From Paracerasibacillus soli (lineage in GTDB: Bacteria; Bacillota; Bacilli; Bacillales; Amphibacillaceae): DNA of 64,000 nt. The notes beneath the pieces were generated by a model. The model was not told where the DNA came from, did no database searches, and was given only the letters and a program-made list of their open reading frames with translations. Below, in pieces: positions 1-11,132 of this stretch. The position numbers and the translations under genes are program-made. The stretch's first letter is position 1; each line of letters begins with the position of its first letter. The stretch is from NCBI RefSeq assembly GCF_034006335.1, contig NZ_JAWDIQ010000003.1. One strand, 5' to 3'.

Positions 1-768
1 CTTTTTATTAATACAAAAGAATTTACGGTGAAGTGGGGAACGAGAAATGCAATAAATATTCCAGCTCCACAATTACCAGGTGGTATACCGATTCGTGCAA
101 ACGGTACATTTAACTTTAAGGTAAATGATTATATTTCATTAATTGATAAAGTAGCTGGTGTGAAAGATAGTTATCTTGTTGATGATATTAAAATTAGAAT
201 TACCTCTGTCTTGGATCAGCTTCTGATGAAGTGGATTACGAGAGAAGGAAAAGATATGTTCAATTTGCAAGCAAATGCATTAGAAATTTCTGATGGAATT
301 AAAGAAGATTTGGATATGCAAATTATTGATCTAGGTATGACGATTACAGGTTTTCAAATTATGAGCTTTAATTATCCAAAGGAAATTCAAGATATGATTA
401 CAAAATCTGCTACACATGGCATGATTGGTGACATGCAGCGCTATCAGCAAGTCGGGATGACAGATGCAATGACTTCAGGAAAATTGCAAGGTGGTGGCAC
501 AGCTTCTGATATGGCTGGTATGATGATGGGAATGACGGTAGCTGGAGAAATGGTGCGGAATATGAATCAAGCATATCAACAAGGTTCACAACCAAACCAG
601 CAACAAGGTCAACCGTCGTATCAACAACAAGGAAATCAACAACAATCACAACCACAGCAACCAACGGAAAATGAAGGTAATAAACAAGTACCGAATTCTG
701 CCCGAATTGTGGTACGAAAACAGGTGGAGGAAACTTCTGCTCAAATTGTGGGCAAAAATTAGCATAAT
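1..768 (+). CDS. SPFH-domain / YdjI-like protein with C-terminal zinc ribbon (5' truncated, frameshifted)
   Basis: The reading frame is open from base 1, so the N-terminus lies outside the window. The visible part is the second half of an SPFH (virion-core-like) domain, followed by a Gly/Met-rich stretch and a Gln-rich linker. In the first frame the C-terminus degenerates after base ~690. In the next frame it reads FCPNCGTKTG…NFCSNCGQKLA, two CxxC pairs of a typical zinc ribbon ending at 768. One missing T in the run near 692 explains this. YdjI of B. subtilis has the same architecture and is linked to membrane stress responses. Family is confident; function in this organism is inferred. Confidence 0.8.
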
Positions 769-777
769 AAAAGAAAA

Positions 778-847
778 CGGGACTAGAACAAACTCAAAGG
801 TCGCCCCTCAAGTGGGGGTCAGACCCTTCCGTTCTAGTCTCTTTTTC
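778..847 (+). terminator. Rho-independent terminator of the SPFH gene
   Basis: GACTAGAAC (781-789) pairs with GTTCTAGTC (831-839). An inner GGTC…GACC stem surrounds a C-rich/G-rich hairpin, and the structure is followed by CTTTTT. Confidence 0.75.
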
Positions 848-869
848 CTTTTAAATATTTTCTTATAGT

Positions 870-908
870 TTTCTAAACATTGGAATAGCCTCCACCAATG
901 TTTAGAAA
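870..908. terminator. Perfect 14-bp inverted repeat, probable terminator for the oligopeptide-binding gene
   Basis: TTTCTAAACATTGG (870-883) is the exact reverse complement of 895-908. It lies just past the stop of the minus-strand gene. No strong T run follows on either strand, so the terminator role is only likely. Confidence 0.5.
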
Positions 909-918
909 GCTAAATCAT

Positions 919-2702
919 TCAATCTTCTACAGACCATAGATGTGCATGATGGTGCATCGTATGAGGTAATGGACTTACTCCTTGTAAACGGTTATGGTGA
1001 GCCCAAATTTTATTTGGTACATAAAGTGGCAAAACTGGTAATTCCTCTACAAATATTTTTTGCCATGCTGCATACTTCTTTTTACGGTAGTCTTGTTTAA
1101 GTGCTTTTGGCCCCTTCTTTGCTTCTTTTAATAATTTATCTGCATCCGCATGATTCCAACGGGAAAAGTTATATATGGAACGAGCCGACCAAAAATCAGA
1201 TGGGTCTGGGTCTGTTTGATTTAAACTACCATTTAGTAAGAACATATCCATATTTACATCAGATGAAATATCTTCCATAAATAAAGCCATTTCTTTCGGT
1301 TCTCGTACCTTTACATGTATCCCTGTATGTTGCAGCATCTCTTCAATCAATTCTGCTATTTTATCACGCAAATTGTTTTTGGAAGAGGCAGGATAATGCA
1401 ACTGTAGAATTAATTCATTTCCTGATTCATCTTCAAAGTACCCATCTTTATTTTTCTTTTTATAACCTAGTTCTGCTAATAATGATTCTGCCTTTTTAGG
1501 ATTGAAAGCAAGTTTGGTTGTTTCATCATATGCCCACATTTGTTTTGCAATCGGCGTATGGATTATTTCCCCATGTCCTTGCAATAAGGTATCGATGATT
1601 TGCTGCCGGTCGATAGATAGAGCAATTGCTTGTCGTAGTTTTTTATCTGCCAATTTATCATGTTTCACCCAAATTTCTGGTTCTAACAAGGAGTTTCTAC
1701 ATCATTTTTGGACCGGAAGGCGTGTTTGAACCCTAAATAGTAATAATGGAAACTTGGTTGTTCGATAAATGTAAACATATTTTTCTCTTTTACTTTTTCT
1801 ATATCTTCTAATGGGAGTCCATGAGGCTCTGAAACAAAATCTATATCACCTAATTTTAAAAGGTCACCGAGTACATTTTTAGGTATTACCTTCCATTCAA
1901 TCGTGTCCAAATGCGGGGTACCTTGCCAATAATCATCAAAGCGGGTTAATGTGTATACTTCCCCTTCTTGCATGGATTCAAATGAAAATGGTCCTGTTCC
2001 TACAATATGTTTCGGTTGTAAAGATTCAGGTACAGTTGGGATATCCTCGATTGGAATGTCTTCAAATATATGCTTAGGTATGATAGGAAAACTAGCAATC
2101 TGTAATGGGTTAATAGTAGATTCTGCAAATTTAAATGTAACCGTATAGTCGTCATCTGCCGTGACACCTTGAAATGTCTCGTCGTTTCCTGATTGATAAT
2201 GATCATATCCAAGCAAGGAGTAGACATATGTTGTTCGAATTCCGCCAGCTTCCGTATATTTTGGATCCGCGAGCAACTGGTATGTAAAAACGACATCATG
2301 AGCGGTGAATGGCTTGCCATCATGCCACTTTACGTTTTTCGCTAATTCAAAAGTTAACGCTGTTTGATCTTTATTTGCTTTCCACTTTGTGGCTAAATGA
2401 GGCACATATTCTAATTGTTCATTTTGGATGACAAGTGACTCATAGATAAAATCAATTATATTTTTCTCGTACATCTCCTCATAAAATAGCGGATTGAACA
2501 TTCCGCGTGGTGCCTGTGCCATTGCGCCAATGACAGTGCCGCCTGTGGAAACTTCCTGGGACGCTTTCTTTTCTACTTTTTCAGTCGGTTTACTATTCTG
2601 CTGTTCTTGCTTTTTTGAATCACTATCATCCTTGTTACAAGCTACTAATAAAAAAATGCTGCCAATCAAGATAGCAAGCAGTGTTATGATTCTTTTACAC
2701 AT
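919..2702 (-). CDS. Oligopeptide ABC transporter substrate-binding lipoprotein (frameshifted)
   Basis: Extracytoplasmic solute-binding protein of the SBP_bac_5 (OppA/AppA) family, which captures peptides or nickel chelates for an ABC importer. The N-terminus has a hydrophobic signal segment and lipobox LLVAC (Cys ~22), followed by a charged linker. The domain then shows family features such as LATKWKANKDQTALTF and NVKWHDGKPFTAHDVVFTY. The frame breaks near 1685; the second half continues with LADKKLRQAIALSIDR, a hallmark of the family. Start 2702 is chosen over 2708 because the AAGGGGAAC site then has normal spacing. No permease or ATPase genes are adjacent, so it is a stand-alone binding protein within this window. 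Confidence 0.85.
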
Positions 2703-2916
2703 AAACATGTTCCCCTTGGTTGAGACGATGTATCCAATTTCTTCTTGTTAACAGTAAGCGTGTCTTTTTAAGTATGACAATTACGAGTTGTACAATTTTA
2801 TGTTTGTAATAGACGTTTTATGACAGCGGAAGGAAACAAAGGCTGTTGTAGCAACTTTCCTTTCGTTAAATTTCGTAACATGGTAATCTAAACTTATAAT
2901 ACAAGGGGTGATGGTA

Positions 2917-4415
2917 ATGGACTTACAAACTTATTTAACATGGGATGCAACAGAAATGGCGAAACAAGTAAAGGAAAAGCAAATAACACCAAAAGAACTT
3001 GTAGCGCTTAGTTTTGACCAAATGGAAAAAGTGAACCCAGCATTAAATGCTGTTGTACGAAATCGAAAGGAAAAGGCATTAAAAGAAGCAGAAGAAGCAA
3101 AGACTAGTAACCTACCATTTGCTGGGGTACCTATCTTATTAAAAGATATTTCACAGGCAGTAAAAGGAGAACGTCTTTCATCCGGTTCACGCTTATTTAA
3201 AGATTTCGTTTCACCACATGATTCCAATTTTGTTCATAAAATTAGACAAGCCGGTTTTATTTTTACGGGCATACAAATACACCGGAATTTGGTTTGAAAA
3301 ATATAACAGAACCAGTACTATTTGGTCCAACAAGAAGTGCATGGAATGCTACATATTCACCGGGTGGCTCAAGTGGCGGAGCGGCGGCCGCAATTACATC
3401 GGGTATCGTTCCAGTTGCAGGTGCAAGCGATGGTGGAGGATCGATTCGCATTCCAGCATCTTTTTCAGGATTATTCGGCTTAAAGCCAACACGAGGTAGA
3501 ACGCCAGTTGGCCCAGGAGTTGGTCGTCAATGGCAAGGTGCTTCCATAGACTTTGTTTTGAGTCGTTCAGTTCGAGATAGTGCGAGTATGCTAGATATTT
3601 TACAAGTTTTACAACCAGAAGCGGCCTTTCAGACACCACTTTATCCTGGTAGCTATGTAGAAACAATGAAAGAAGAAAATAAGCAAACATATCGTATTGC
3701 TTTTACGAAGAAATCACCTGTAGGGACACCTGTTTCTGCTGAAGCGGTAAAGGCAGTTGAAAAAACGGTGAAATGGTTGGAACAACAAGGACATATTGTG
3801 GAGGAAAAGGAACCAGAAGTAGATGGTTACCAATTAATGCGCAACTACTTCCTCATGAATAGTGGTGAAATGTCTTCATTAGTTCGGGATATGGAACAAG
3901 CTTTTGGAAGGGAAATGACACCAGCTGATATGGAAATTGAGTCTTGGGTATTAAATCAAGCCGGAAAATCAGTTTCTGCTGCTGAATTTTCTGCTAGTCT
4001 TTCTTCTTGGGATATTGCTGCAGCACAAATGGCAGACTTTCATCAAACGTATGATTTTTATGTGACACCAGCTGCTGCATCAATTGCACCAAAGGTTGGT
4101 GAACTTACACATGACGAAAAATCCCAAGCGAATTTACTTGAAAGCATAAGTATTGCAGATTCTAAAAAGCAACAGGAAGTAATTTGGGATATGTTTTTAC
4201 CGAGTCTAACATATACACCATTTACACAACTTGCGAACTTAACAGGACAACCAGCTATGTCAGTACCAGTCCATGTAACAGCAGAAGAAAACATGCCAAT
4301 CGGTGTACAATTTATCGCATCGAAAGGGATGGAGCCTGGATTATTGCAAATGGCCTATCAACTAGAACAATCAGAACTTTGGGTTGGAATGAAAGGAAAT
4401 CCATATTTTAAATAA
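2917..4415 (+). CDS. Amidase signature family hydrolase (frameshifted)
   Basis: Member of the amidase signature (GatA-like) family, which hydrolyses carboxyamides with a Ser-cisSer-Lys triad. The Lys is in PILLKDIS (residue ~77), and the Gly/Ser loop reads SPGGSSGGAAAA. Length is about 500 residues, longer than GatA relatives with a pure tRNA role, and no gatB/gatC neighbours exist. It is therefore more likely a catabolic amidase such as those acting on cyclic or linear amides. The frame breaks near 3272: the expected TNTPEFGLKN segment is present but out of frame by one base. ATG 2917 is preferred because AAGGGGTG lies six bases upstream. Substrate unknown. Confidence 0.85.
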
Positions 4416-4744
4416 TGGGGCCATGTGACGAAGAAAGTTAAAAATATATGATCATTAGAGTGCTAAAATCGCAAAGGTTTTAGCACTTTAACTATTTATA
4501 TCGTTTCACATACCTACATGAAATCTCCGTACAGTAAAACGATTCGCATCTACACGTTCATTTGTTAGTCAATTCGTTAAGAATATGTACTTGATACAGT
4601 CATTTTAAAAGGAAAAGAAATATATGTAAGTATATTCCTTCATTACCAAGTGAATACTTTATTCAGATAGCTCTTTATATACGAGAGTGTTTCTAGTATA
4701 GTTATAGTGAGAATGATAGAAATATTTAAGGGGCCGATAAAACG
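4416..4744. other. Intergenic region with terminator, 329 bp
   Basis: The first part holds a terminator-like 10-bp inverted repeat: AGTGCTAAAA (4459-4468) with TTTTAGCACT (4478-4487), serving the amidase gene. The remainder is AT-rich and should contain the promoter of the next operon. I see no clear sigma-A pair and no gene. Confidence 0.55.
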
Positions 4745-5701
4745 ATGGAAGATACGCTCATATACAACAAAAAAATTAGCAAAGTAATGAATAATATCAA
4801 TCAAGTTATGATCGGAAAACAAGACGTTGCCATTCTTAGTTTAGTTGCATTATTAGCAGAAGGGCATGTTTTATTAGAAGATGTACCAGGTGTTGGAAAA
4901 ACAATGCTCGTGCGTACATTAGCAAAATCATTAGATTGTGATTTTAAAAGAATTCAATTTACTCCTGATTTGTTACCATCTGACGTAACGGGAGTTTCAA
5001 TATATAATCCACAGAAAATGGAATTTGAATTTCGTGGCGGGCCAATATTGGGTAATATTGTCCTAGCAGATGAAATAAATCGAACATCTCCGAAAACGCA
5101 ATCTGCCTTATTAGAAGGTATGGAGGAGAAAAATGTAACAGCAGATGGAAATACAATTAAATTAGCAAGGCCATTTTTTGTAATGGCAACACAAAATCCA
5201 GTTGAATATGAAGGAACATATCCTTTGCCAGAGGCACAACTAGATCGATTCTTGTTGAAGTTAAAAATGGGTTATCCATCTATGCAGGATGAACTAACAA
5301 TGCTTGAACGGACATCAAGAAGTCATCCTATTGATACGATTGAACCTGTCATGACAAAATTAGAACTTATCGCCTTGCAAGAAGAAGTAAAAGAAGTATA
5401 CGTAGATGAAAATGTTCAACAGTATATTGTGAATTTGACGCGTGAAACGAGAAATCATGAACATATCTTTTTAGGTGTTAGTCCAAGAGGTTCCATCGCA
5501 TTAATGAATGCAGCAAAAGCTTTTGCGTTTATCCATGACCGTGATTTTGTTCTGCCTGATGATGTAAAATACTTAGCTCCTTATGTGATGGCACACCGAA
5601 TCATCTTAAATTCAGAAGCGAATTACGAAGGGAAAACAGCTGAAGAAGTCATTGCCACATTAGTGAAAAACGCATATATACCAATTCGAAAGGACTTTTA
5701 A
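4745..5701 (+). CDS. yeaC: MoxR-family AAA+ ATPase (YeaC-like)
   Basis: AAA+ ATPase of the MoxR class, 318 residues, which acts as a chaperone maturing or regulating partner proteins with DUF58/VWA domains. Walker A is GVGKTML (about residue 54), Walker B is VLADEINR, and sensor region ATQNPVEYEGTYPLPEAQ is typical. It is the first gene of a three-gene operon, with four bases to the DUF58 gene. The order MoxR-DUF58-transglutaminase upstream of guaA is the same as yeaC-yeaD-yebA in B. subtilis, which supports orthology. The AAGGGG site lies about ten bases before the ATG. The biological process served is not established. Confidence 0.9.
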   Translation: MEDTLIYNKKISKVMNNINQVMIGKQDVAILSLVALLAEGHVLLEDVPGVGKTMLVRTLAKSLDCDFKRIQFTPDLLPSDVTGVSIYNPQKMEFEFRGGPILGNIVLADEINRTSPKTQSALLEGMEEKNVTADGNTIKLARPFFVMATQNPVEYEGTYPLPEAQLDRFLLKLKMGYPSMQDELTMLERTSRSHPIDTIEPVMTKLELIALQEEVKEVYVDENVQQYIVNLTRETRNHEHIFLGVSPRGSIALMNAAKAFAFIHDRDFVLPDDVKYLAPYVMAHRIILNSEANYEGKTAEEVIATLVKNAYIPIRKDF

Positions 5702-5704
5702 CGA

Positions 5705-6970
5705 ATGATGAAAATGTTTCGTTTCATTCGTAATTTCGTTTTGATTATCGTTTTATTTGTTTTGCTATTTTCATATGCAATGTTTCAAGGTGGTTTTACA
5801 AGTTGGTTTCTCTTTTATAGCTTTCTACCAATATGTATTTATCATCTTTGTTTTCTATTTTATCCACTACGTAATTTTGAAGTTACTAGAAAATTATCCC
5901 AACATGTTATTTCATCAGGAAGTACAATAAAAGTTACCATTCAACTGAAACGTAAATACCCTTTTCCATTATTTTATTGTGTTTCTGAAGATGTTCTACC
6001 ACCCAGTTTAATGAAAATTGATAATCGGCATATAAAATATGAGGATTTAAGGAAAACAGAACGACCTAGAGCGAGTAACTTCATTAAAAATGGTGCATTT
6101 CCGCTTTTTAAACGCAATATTACAATGGAGTACGAGTTATCGCATATTCCCCGTGGTGAGCATGATTTCACGATGATAAAGTTACGGACGGGAGATGTAT
6201 TTGGATTTATAAAGAAAGAACAGACGTTTACCGTAGATTCACAACTTATTGCTTTTCCCAAAATGCGTGCAATCAAAATGTTTGAGCAGGTTTCAAGTTT
6301 TGAACAAGGCTCGATATCATCCCACCATGTCCATCTGAAAAATACGAATGTCGCTACTGGAATTCGTGAATATATGCCAGGAGATAAGTTCTCTTGGATA
6401 GATTGGAAACAAACAGCAAAGCAAAATGATGTAATGACAAAAGAGTTTGAACAAGAAAAGAGTGACGATACACTCATTGTGCTGGATGCATGTCACGAAG
6501 GCTATGTACCTGAAGTTGTATTTGATGCTGCTGTCGAGGTATGTTATTCCTTTATTGAACAATTAAACAAACAAGTTGCGCAAGTTGGTTTACTATCTAT
6601 AAGCGAAGAAATAGTTCATTTTCCTGTGCAACACGGTGCAATCAAAATGGAAGGTATTCGTAAACACGTAACGAAAGTACAACAAACTGGAGAACACTTC
6701 TCGCAAAAGCTTTTGGAAGAATTAAGATTTGTAACAAAGCCATTTACGACCTTTATTATCACATCACAACTAGATGATGAATTAATAAACGTTTTAGGGA
6801 AGTTAAAAACCCAACAGAAGAAAATTTGTGTCATGTATATACAATCTATGCATCATATGACAGATGAAGTTTATATCCTCATTCAAAAACTTCGCGAGCG
6901 AAATATTGCGATATCGGTATTAACAGAAAAAGAGATGATGAAAAATCCAATTGAGGTGAAAATGCTATGA
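5705..6970 (+). CDS. yeaD: DUF58 domain protein (YeaD-like)
   Basis: 421 residues. Two hydrophobic segments (about residues 10-50) anchor the protein in the membrane. The DUF58 core follows, with the characteristic YMPGDKFSWIDWKQTAKQN box near residue 225 and a VWA-like fold after it. It is translationally coupled to its neighbours: four bases after the MoxR gene, and its 3' end overlaps the next start by four bases. DUF58 proteins are thought to be MoxR clients. Nothing in the sequence reveals a ligand. AAAGGA near 5690 supports the ATG at 5705. Confidence 0.85.
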   Translation: MMKMFRFIRNFVLIIVLFVLLFSYAMFQGGFTSWFLFYSFLPICIYHLCFLFYPLRNFEVTRKLSQHVISSGSTIKVTIQLKRKYPFPLFYCVSEDVLPPSLMKIDNRHIKYEDLRKTERPRASNFIKNGAFPLFKRNITMEYELSHIPRGEHDFTMIKLRTGDVFGFIKKEQTFTVDSQLIAFPKMRAIKMFEQVSSFEQGSISSHHVHLKNTNVATGIREYMPGDKFSWIDWKQTAKQNDVMTKEFEQEKSDDTLIVLDACHEGYVPEVVFDAAVEVCYSFIEQLNKQVAQVGLLSISEEIVHFPVQHGAIKMEGIRKHVTKVQQTGEHFSQKLLEELRFVTKPFTTFIITSQLDDELINVLGKLKTQQKKICVMYIQSMHHMTDEVYILIQKLRERNIAISVLTEKEMMKNPIEVKML

Positions 6971-9195
6971 ATATAAGCAAACAAAATAAAATAGCAATTA
7001 TTTTTACCTCACTTATTTACCTATGTGGATTTTTTCTATTTTTAGAATGGCTTTATCCGATTAAACAAATAACGAATACTTCAAATATGAATGTCTTCAT
7101 TATTTATGCAGTCTTTTGTTTTGTTATCTCCTATCTTCAAATCAATTGGGGATTGTCCTTTTTATTAAAAGGTCTTGGAATGGCCTTTATTATAAATGGT
7201 ATATTCTTTAAAACTTCCTTTTTTAGTAAGGAATGGCTATCTGAAATTGCCCATGAGCTTTCCGTAAACTGGTACGCATTAATTGATCAAGCATGGTATG
7301 ACCTGACACCTATATTTCGTAGTATATTATTTTTGATTTTAATTTGGCTCATGAGCTACTTAATTCATTACTGGTTTGTATATACGAAAAGATTACTATT
7401 ATTTATAGTGCTAACATTTGTTTTCCTAGGTGTACTTGATACGTTTACAGTCTATGACGCTAAAATAGCGATGATACGTACGTTTGTTATTGCTTTTATG
7501 TCCCTTGGCGTGGCGAACTTCTTGAAAATTGTCGAGCTAGAAACAATAAAAAAGGTAAACTGGAGAAAAAGCTTTATTTGGATTATCCCGTTGATTTTTG
7601 TTGTTTTATTTTCAACTGTCGTAGGATATGCAGCTCCGAAATTTGAGCCACAGTGGTCTGATCCAGTACCGTATATTTCAGAACTGACCGGTATTCATCC
7701 CAATGGCCTGGCACAGAAGAAGGTTGGCTATGGGGAAGATGATTCCGCATTAGGTGGTTCCTTTGCACAGGACAATACCCGCGTATTTCAAGCAATCACA
7801 AATCATGAACAGTATTGGAGAATTGAAGCAAAAGAGACATACACTGGTAAAGGCTGGGAAAAGCTCGATGATGCGGGCTATACGAGATTCAATGAAAATC
7901 CTTCTGGTATTAATCATGACGGTAATTATTCTGGAGGGACTGTTCAAGAAGCGGAGATTGCATTTCAGGATAAGGAAATTATTCCAAAGTTAGTTTATCC
8001 ATACGGTATGAGAAATATCGTATCAGACGAGGCCATGTCATTTATGTTGGATGAACATTCAGGTGAGATACGGCCCGAAACAGTTGGGCAAAGTAAGGGA
8101 ATAAAAAACTACGCTATTCAGTATGTGGAACCAGTATATCCGAAAGATCGCTTACGAGAAGAAGCAAATAATCATGATCCATATGAAGTGAAAGAACGGT
8201 ATACGCAACTTCCACAAACATTGCCAGAACGTGTATACACTTTAGCAGAGGATATTACGAAAAGTTATGATAACCGCTTTGATCAAGTTAGTGCGGTTGA
8301 AAAGTATTTTGGGCGTAACGGTTTTCAATACGAAACAGATGGCGTACCTGTTCCAGCAGAAGACCAAGATTATGTAGATCAATTTTTATTTGAATCAAAA
8401 ATTGGTTATTGTGATAATTACTCCACGGCAATGGTCGTCATGTTACGGACATTAAATATACCGGCAAGATGGGTAAAAGGGTTTTCAAGCGGAGAAAAAA
8501 TTGGTGAAACAGAAGTAAATGGTGAAATGGAATCTATTTTTGAAATCACGAATGCAAATGCCCATTCTTGGGTAGAAGTTTATTTTCCAAAGTTTGGCTG
8601 GATTCCATTTGAACCGACACAAGGCTTCTCAAATCCAACTGAATTTGTTTCAGCGGAAGAAGAATTAAATGACACAGAAACCACAGATGATACATTCAAA
8701 GCACCAGAAAGTACAGAACAAGCACCACTTGAACAAGAAGAGCAAGATGTAGAAAAACAGGAAAAAGAAGCAGAGACAGAAACGGTTGGGGCTATGATGA
8801 ATGAAGACAAGGATCCCCCATCCCAATTAGTATGGTATGTGAGTGGTAGCCTTGTGATCATACTCATTATTTTAATTGTTTGGTTGTATCGTAACCGACT
8901 ATTTTTACAAACGAAGTGGATTGAAAGGAAAATGAACAGGCACCAAGATGCCAAAGTCTTTCAAGAAGCTTACCATCATTTATTAAAAGTATTAAATTGT
9001 AATGGTATGGAAAAAAGACCAGATGAAACGTTACGAGAATTTGCAAAACAAATAGATTTACGTTATAGTACAGATGCGATGAAGCAATTAACAAATATGT
9101 ATGAACGACTATTGTACCGAAATGAGAATGCCGTAAAAGCACAACAAGAAGTAACACAATTATGGAAAAACTTAATTCGTGAAATTAGTAGTTGA
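6967..9195 (+). CDS. yebA: Transglutaminase-like membrane protein (YebA-like)
   Basis: 742 residues. About six transmembrane helices occupy residues 10-210, followed by an extracellular transglutaminase-like domain. The catalytic Cys sits in KIGYCDNYSTAM, and the His in NAHSWVEVYFP; the third acidic position falls in GWIPFEPTQGF. A Glu/Thr-rich linker leads to one more membrane helix (near 8830-8890) and a cytoplasmic DUF4129-like tail. It overlaps the DUF58 gene by four bases (ATGA), so all three genes form one operon. The family probably acts on cell-surface protein or wall substrates; the exact reaction is unknown. Confidence 0.88.
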   Translation: MNISKQNKIAIIFTSLIYLCGFFLFLEWLYPIKQITNTSNMNVFIIYAVFCFVISYLQINWGLSFLLKGLGMAFIINGIFFKTSFFSKEWLSEIAHELSVNWYALIDQAWYDLTPIFRSILFLILIWLMSYLIHYWFVYTKRLLLFIVLTFVFLGVLDTFTVYDAKIAMIRTFVIAFMSLGVANFLKIVELETIKKVNWRKSFIWIIPLIFVVLFSTVVGYAAPKFEPQWSDPVPYISELTGIHPNGLAQKKVGYGEDDSALGGSFAQDNTRVFQAITNHEQYWRIEAKETYTGKGWEKLDDAGYTRFNENPSGINHDGNYSGGTVQEAEIAFQDKEIIPKLVYPYGMRNIVSDEAMSFMLDEHSGEIRPETVGQSKGIKNYAIQYVEPVYPKDRLREEANNHDPYEVKERYTQLPQTLPERVYTLAEDITKSYDNRFDQVSAVEKYFGRNGFQYETDGVPVPAEDQDYVDQFLFESKIGYCDNYSTAMVVMLRTLNIPARWVKGFSSGEKIGETEVNGEMESIFEITNANAHSWVEVYFPKFGWIPFEPTQGFSNPTEFVSAEEELNDTETTDDTFKAPESTEQAPLEQEEQDVEKQEKEAETETVGAMMNEDKDPPSQLVWYVSGSLVIILIILIVWLYRNRLFLQTKWIERKMNRHQDAKVFQEAYHHLLKVLNCNGMEKRPDETLREFAKQIDLRYSTDAMKQLTNMYERLLYRNENAVKAQQEVTQLWKNLIREISS

Positions 9196-9244
9196 CCGTT
9201 ATGGTAAACGTTATGTAAAATAAATACAGCTAAAAAAATAGGGT

Positions 9245-9310
9245 ATGTTCAAAAAGAGGCCGAATTGGCCAAGAAGTGTAAAATATTAATTTTACTGGAA
9301 TTTTGAACAT
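9245..9310. repeat. Inverted-repeat element (ATGTTCAAAA…TTTTGAACAT)
   Basis: ATGTTCAAAA at 9245-9254 is the exact complement of 9301-9310. Inside are two smaller palindromes, GGCC-GAATT-GGCC and GTAAAAT…ATTTTAC. It could be the terminator of the upstream operon or a small MITE-like relic. A similar GTTCAAAA hairpin occurs before purE. Confidence 0.5.
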
Positions 9311-9329
9311 CCTCTCATCATAATTTGTC

Positions 9330-9398
9330 CTTCGTATATCCTCGATAATAAGGTTCGAAAGTCTCTACCAGAGCGCCGTAAATGCTCTGACTATGAAG
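9330..9398 (+). promoter_or_regulatory. Purine (guanine-type) riboswitch aptamer upstream of guaA
   Basis: P1 is CTTCGTA (9330-9336) with TATGAAG (9392-9398). The conserved core reads TATATCCTCGATAATAAGG, then AGTCTCTACC, then CCGTAAAT, then CTGACTATG. The discriminating pyrimidine is C, the guanine/hypoxanthine form. Loops L2 and L3 carry the expected tertiary contacts. Confidence 0.92.
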
Positions 9399-9443
9399 GC
9401 AGAAAAGATGTGTTTACAATCAAACCATGCTTTCTGCCTTTTT
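9396..9443 (+). terminator. Riboswitch-controlled terminator before guaA
   Basis: AAGGCAGAAA (9396-9405) pairs with TTTCTGCCTT (9431-9440), followed by a T run. The 5' arm overlaps the 3' strand of aptamer P1, so ligand binding and termination are coupled in the usual way. Confidence 0.8.
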
Positions 9444-9530
9444 GTGCATAAAGTGTGGTTTTTTTGTGTAGAAAGACAATAAACAGGATGATAGGGACGA
9501 AAGAATAAAATATAGTTAGGAGCTAGTAGG

Positions 9531-11076
9531 TTGGAAAATATAACGAATAGTGAAATGATTCTCGTACTTGACTTTGGCAGTCAATATAATCAACTCATCA
9601 CAAGAAGAATCCGTGAGTTCGGTGTCTATAGTGAACTACATTCCCATCGTTTAACTGCGGATGAAATTAAACGGATGAATCCAAAAGGAATTATTTTATC
9701 AGGTGGACCACATAGTGTATATGATGAAAATAGCTTTCGACCTGATGAGGAAATATTTGATTTAGGTATTCCAGTGCTCGGTATTTGTTATGGTATGCAA
9801 TTGATGGGTGTACATTTTGGAGGCAAAGTTGAAAGTTCCCATAAAAGAGAGTATGGGAAAGCAACAATTCAATTACAAAATACGCCAACATTATTCGAAA
9901 AATCACCGCAAGCACAAACGGTTTGGATGAGTCACGGAGATAAAATTGTTGAAGCACCACCTTCCTTCCATGTTGATGCGACAAGTTCATCAACACCAAT
10001 TGCTGCGATGAGTAATGATGAAAAGAAATTATATGGCGTACAATATCATCCGGAAGTGCGCCATTCTGAACATGGAAATGAATTATTAAAATCATTTGTT
10101 CTAGATGTATGTAAATGTCATGGTGACTGGACAATGGAAAACTTTATTGAAGTAGAAATAGAAAAAATACGAGCACAAGTTGGAGATAAAAAAGTTATTT
10201 GTGCGTTAAGTGGTGGTGTTGATTCCTCAGTCGTTGCTGTATTGATTCATAAAGCAATTGGCGATCAACTCACATGTATTTTCGTTGATCACGGATTACT
10301 ACGTAAAAATGAAGCAGAAGAAGTGATGCATCTTTTTGCGGAAGACTTCCATATAAATGTTATTAAGGTAGATGCAAAAGATCGTTTCCTTTCTAAATTA
10401 AAAGGTGTCGATGATCCGGAGAAAAAACGTAAAATTATCGGAAATGAATTCATTTATGTATTTGATGATGAAGCAGCAAAACTAAACGATATCGATTTTC
10501 TCGCTCAAGGAACACTTTATACAGATATTATTGAAAGTGGTACAGAAACAGCCCAAACGATTAAGTCACATCACAATGTTGGTGGCTTACCAGAAGACAT
10601 GCAATTTGAACTAATTGAGCCACTAAATACATTGTTCAAAGATGAAGTTCGTGCATTGGGTACAGAATTAGGTATTCCAGAATCATATCGTTTGGCGTCA
10701 ACCATTCCCTGGACCAGGTTTAGCAATCCGCGTTCTAGGTGAGGTAACAGAAGAAAAATTAGCGATTGTTCGGGAGTCTGATGCCATTTTACGTGAAGAA
10801 ATTGCTGCAGCTGGCCTAGACCGTGATATTTGGCAGTACTTCACTGTTCTCCCTAATATTCGCAGTGTTGGTGTCATGGGTGATCAGCGCACATATGATT
10901 ATACAATTGGTATTCGTGCAGTTACTTCCATTGATGGCATGACATCTGACTGGGCACGTATTCCTTGGGATGTGTTAGAAAAAATATCGACCCGTATTGT
11001 GAATGATGTGGAACATATTAATCGGGTTGTGTATGATGTGACGAGCAAGCCACCTGCGACGATTGAGTGGGAATAG
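9531..11076 (+). CDS. guaA: GMP synthase (glutamine-hydrolysing), frameshifted
   Basis: Converts XMP to GMP using glutamine and ATP. The class I glutamine amidotransferase domain has the nucleophile loop GICYGMQ (Cys ~85) and the HPEV box. The ATP-pyrophosphatase domain begins at residue ~215 with SGGVDSS. The C-terminal dimerisation domain ends PPATIEWE. One base is missing near 10680: the conserved VWRQPFPGPGLA is found one frame over, and the rest is intact to the stop at 11076. The TTG start has AGGAG eight bases upstream. The last codons form the attachment site of the downstream ICE, which recreates the stop codon. It is preceded by a guanine riboswitch. Confidence 0.93.
11065..11076 (+). 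other. attL core of the ICE
   Basis: GAGTGGGAATAG encodes the last three residues (E-W-E) and stop of guaA. It matches the right-end copy in 11 of 12 positions. Confidence 0.8.
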
Positions 11077-11084
11077 TTGTCGGA

Positions 11085-11123
11085 GAGCTGAAACCCCTTT
11101 GTTTATAAGGGTTTCGGCTCTTT
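11085..11123. terminator. Bidirectional terminator between guaA and int
   Basis: GAGCTGAAACCCCTT (11085-11099) pairs with AAGGGTTTCGGCTC (11107-11120) with one bulge, followed by TTT. It lies inside the ICE, so integration supplies guaA with an ICE-borne terminator. Confidence 0.75.
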
Positions 11124-11132
11124 ACTCTATTT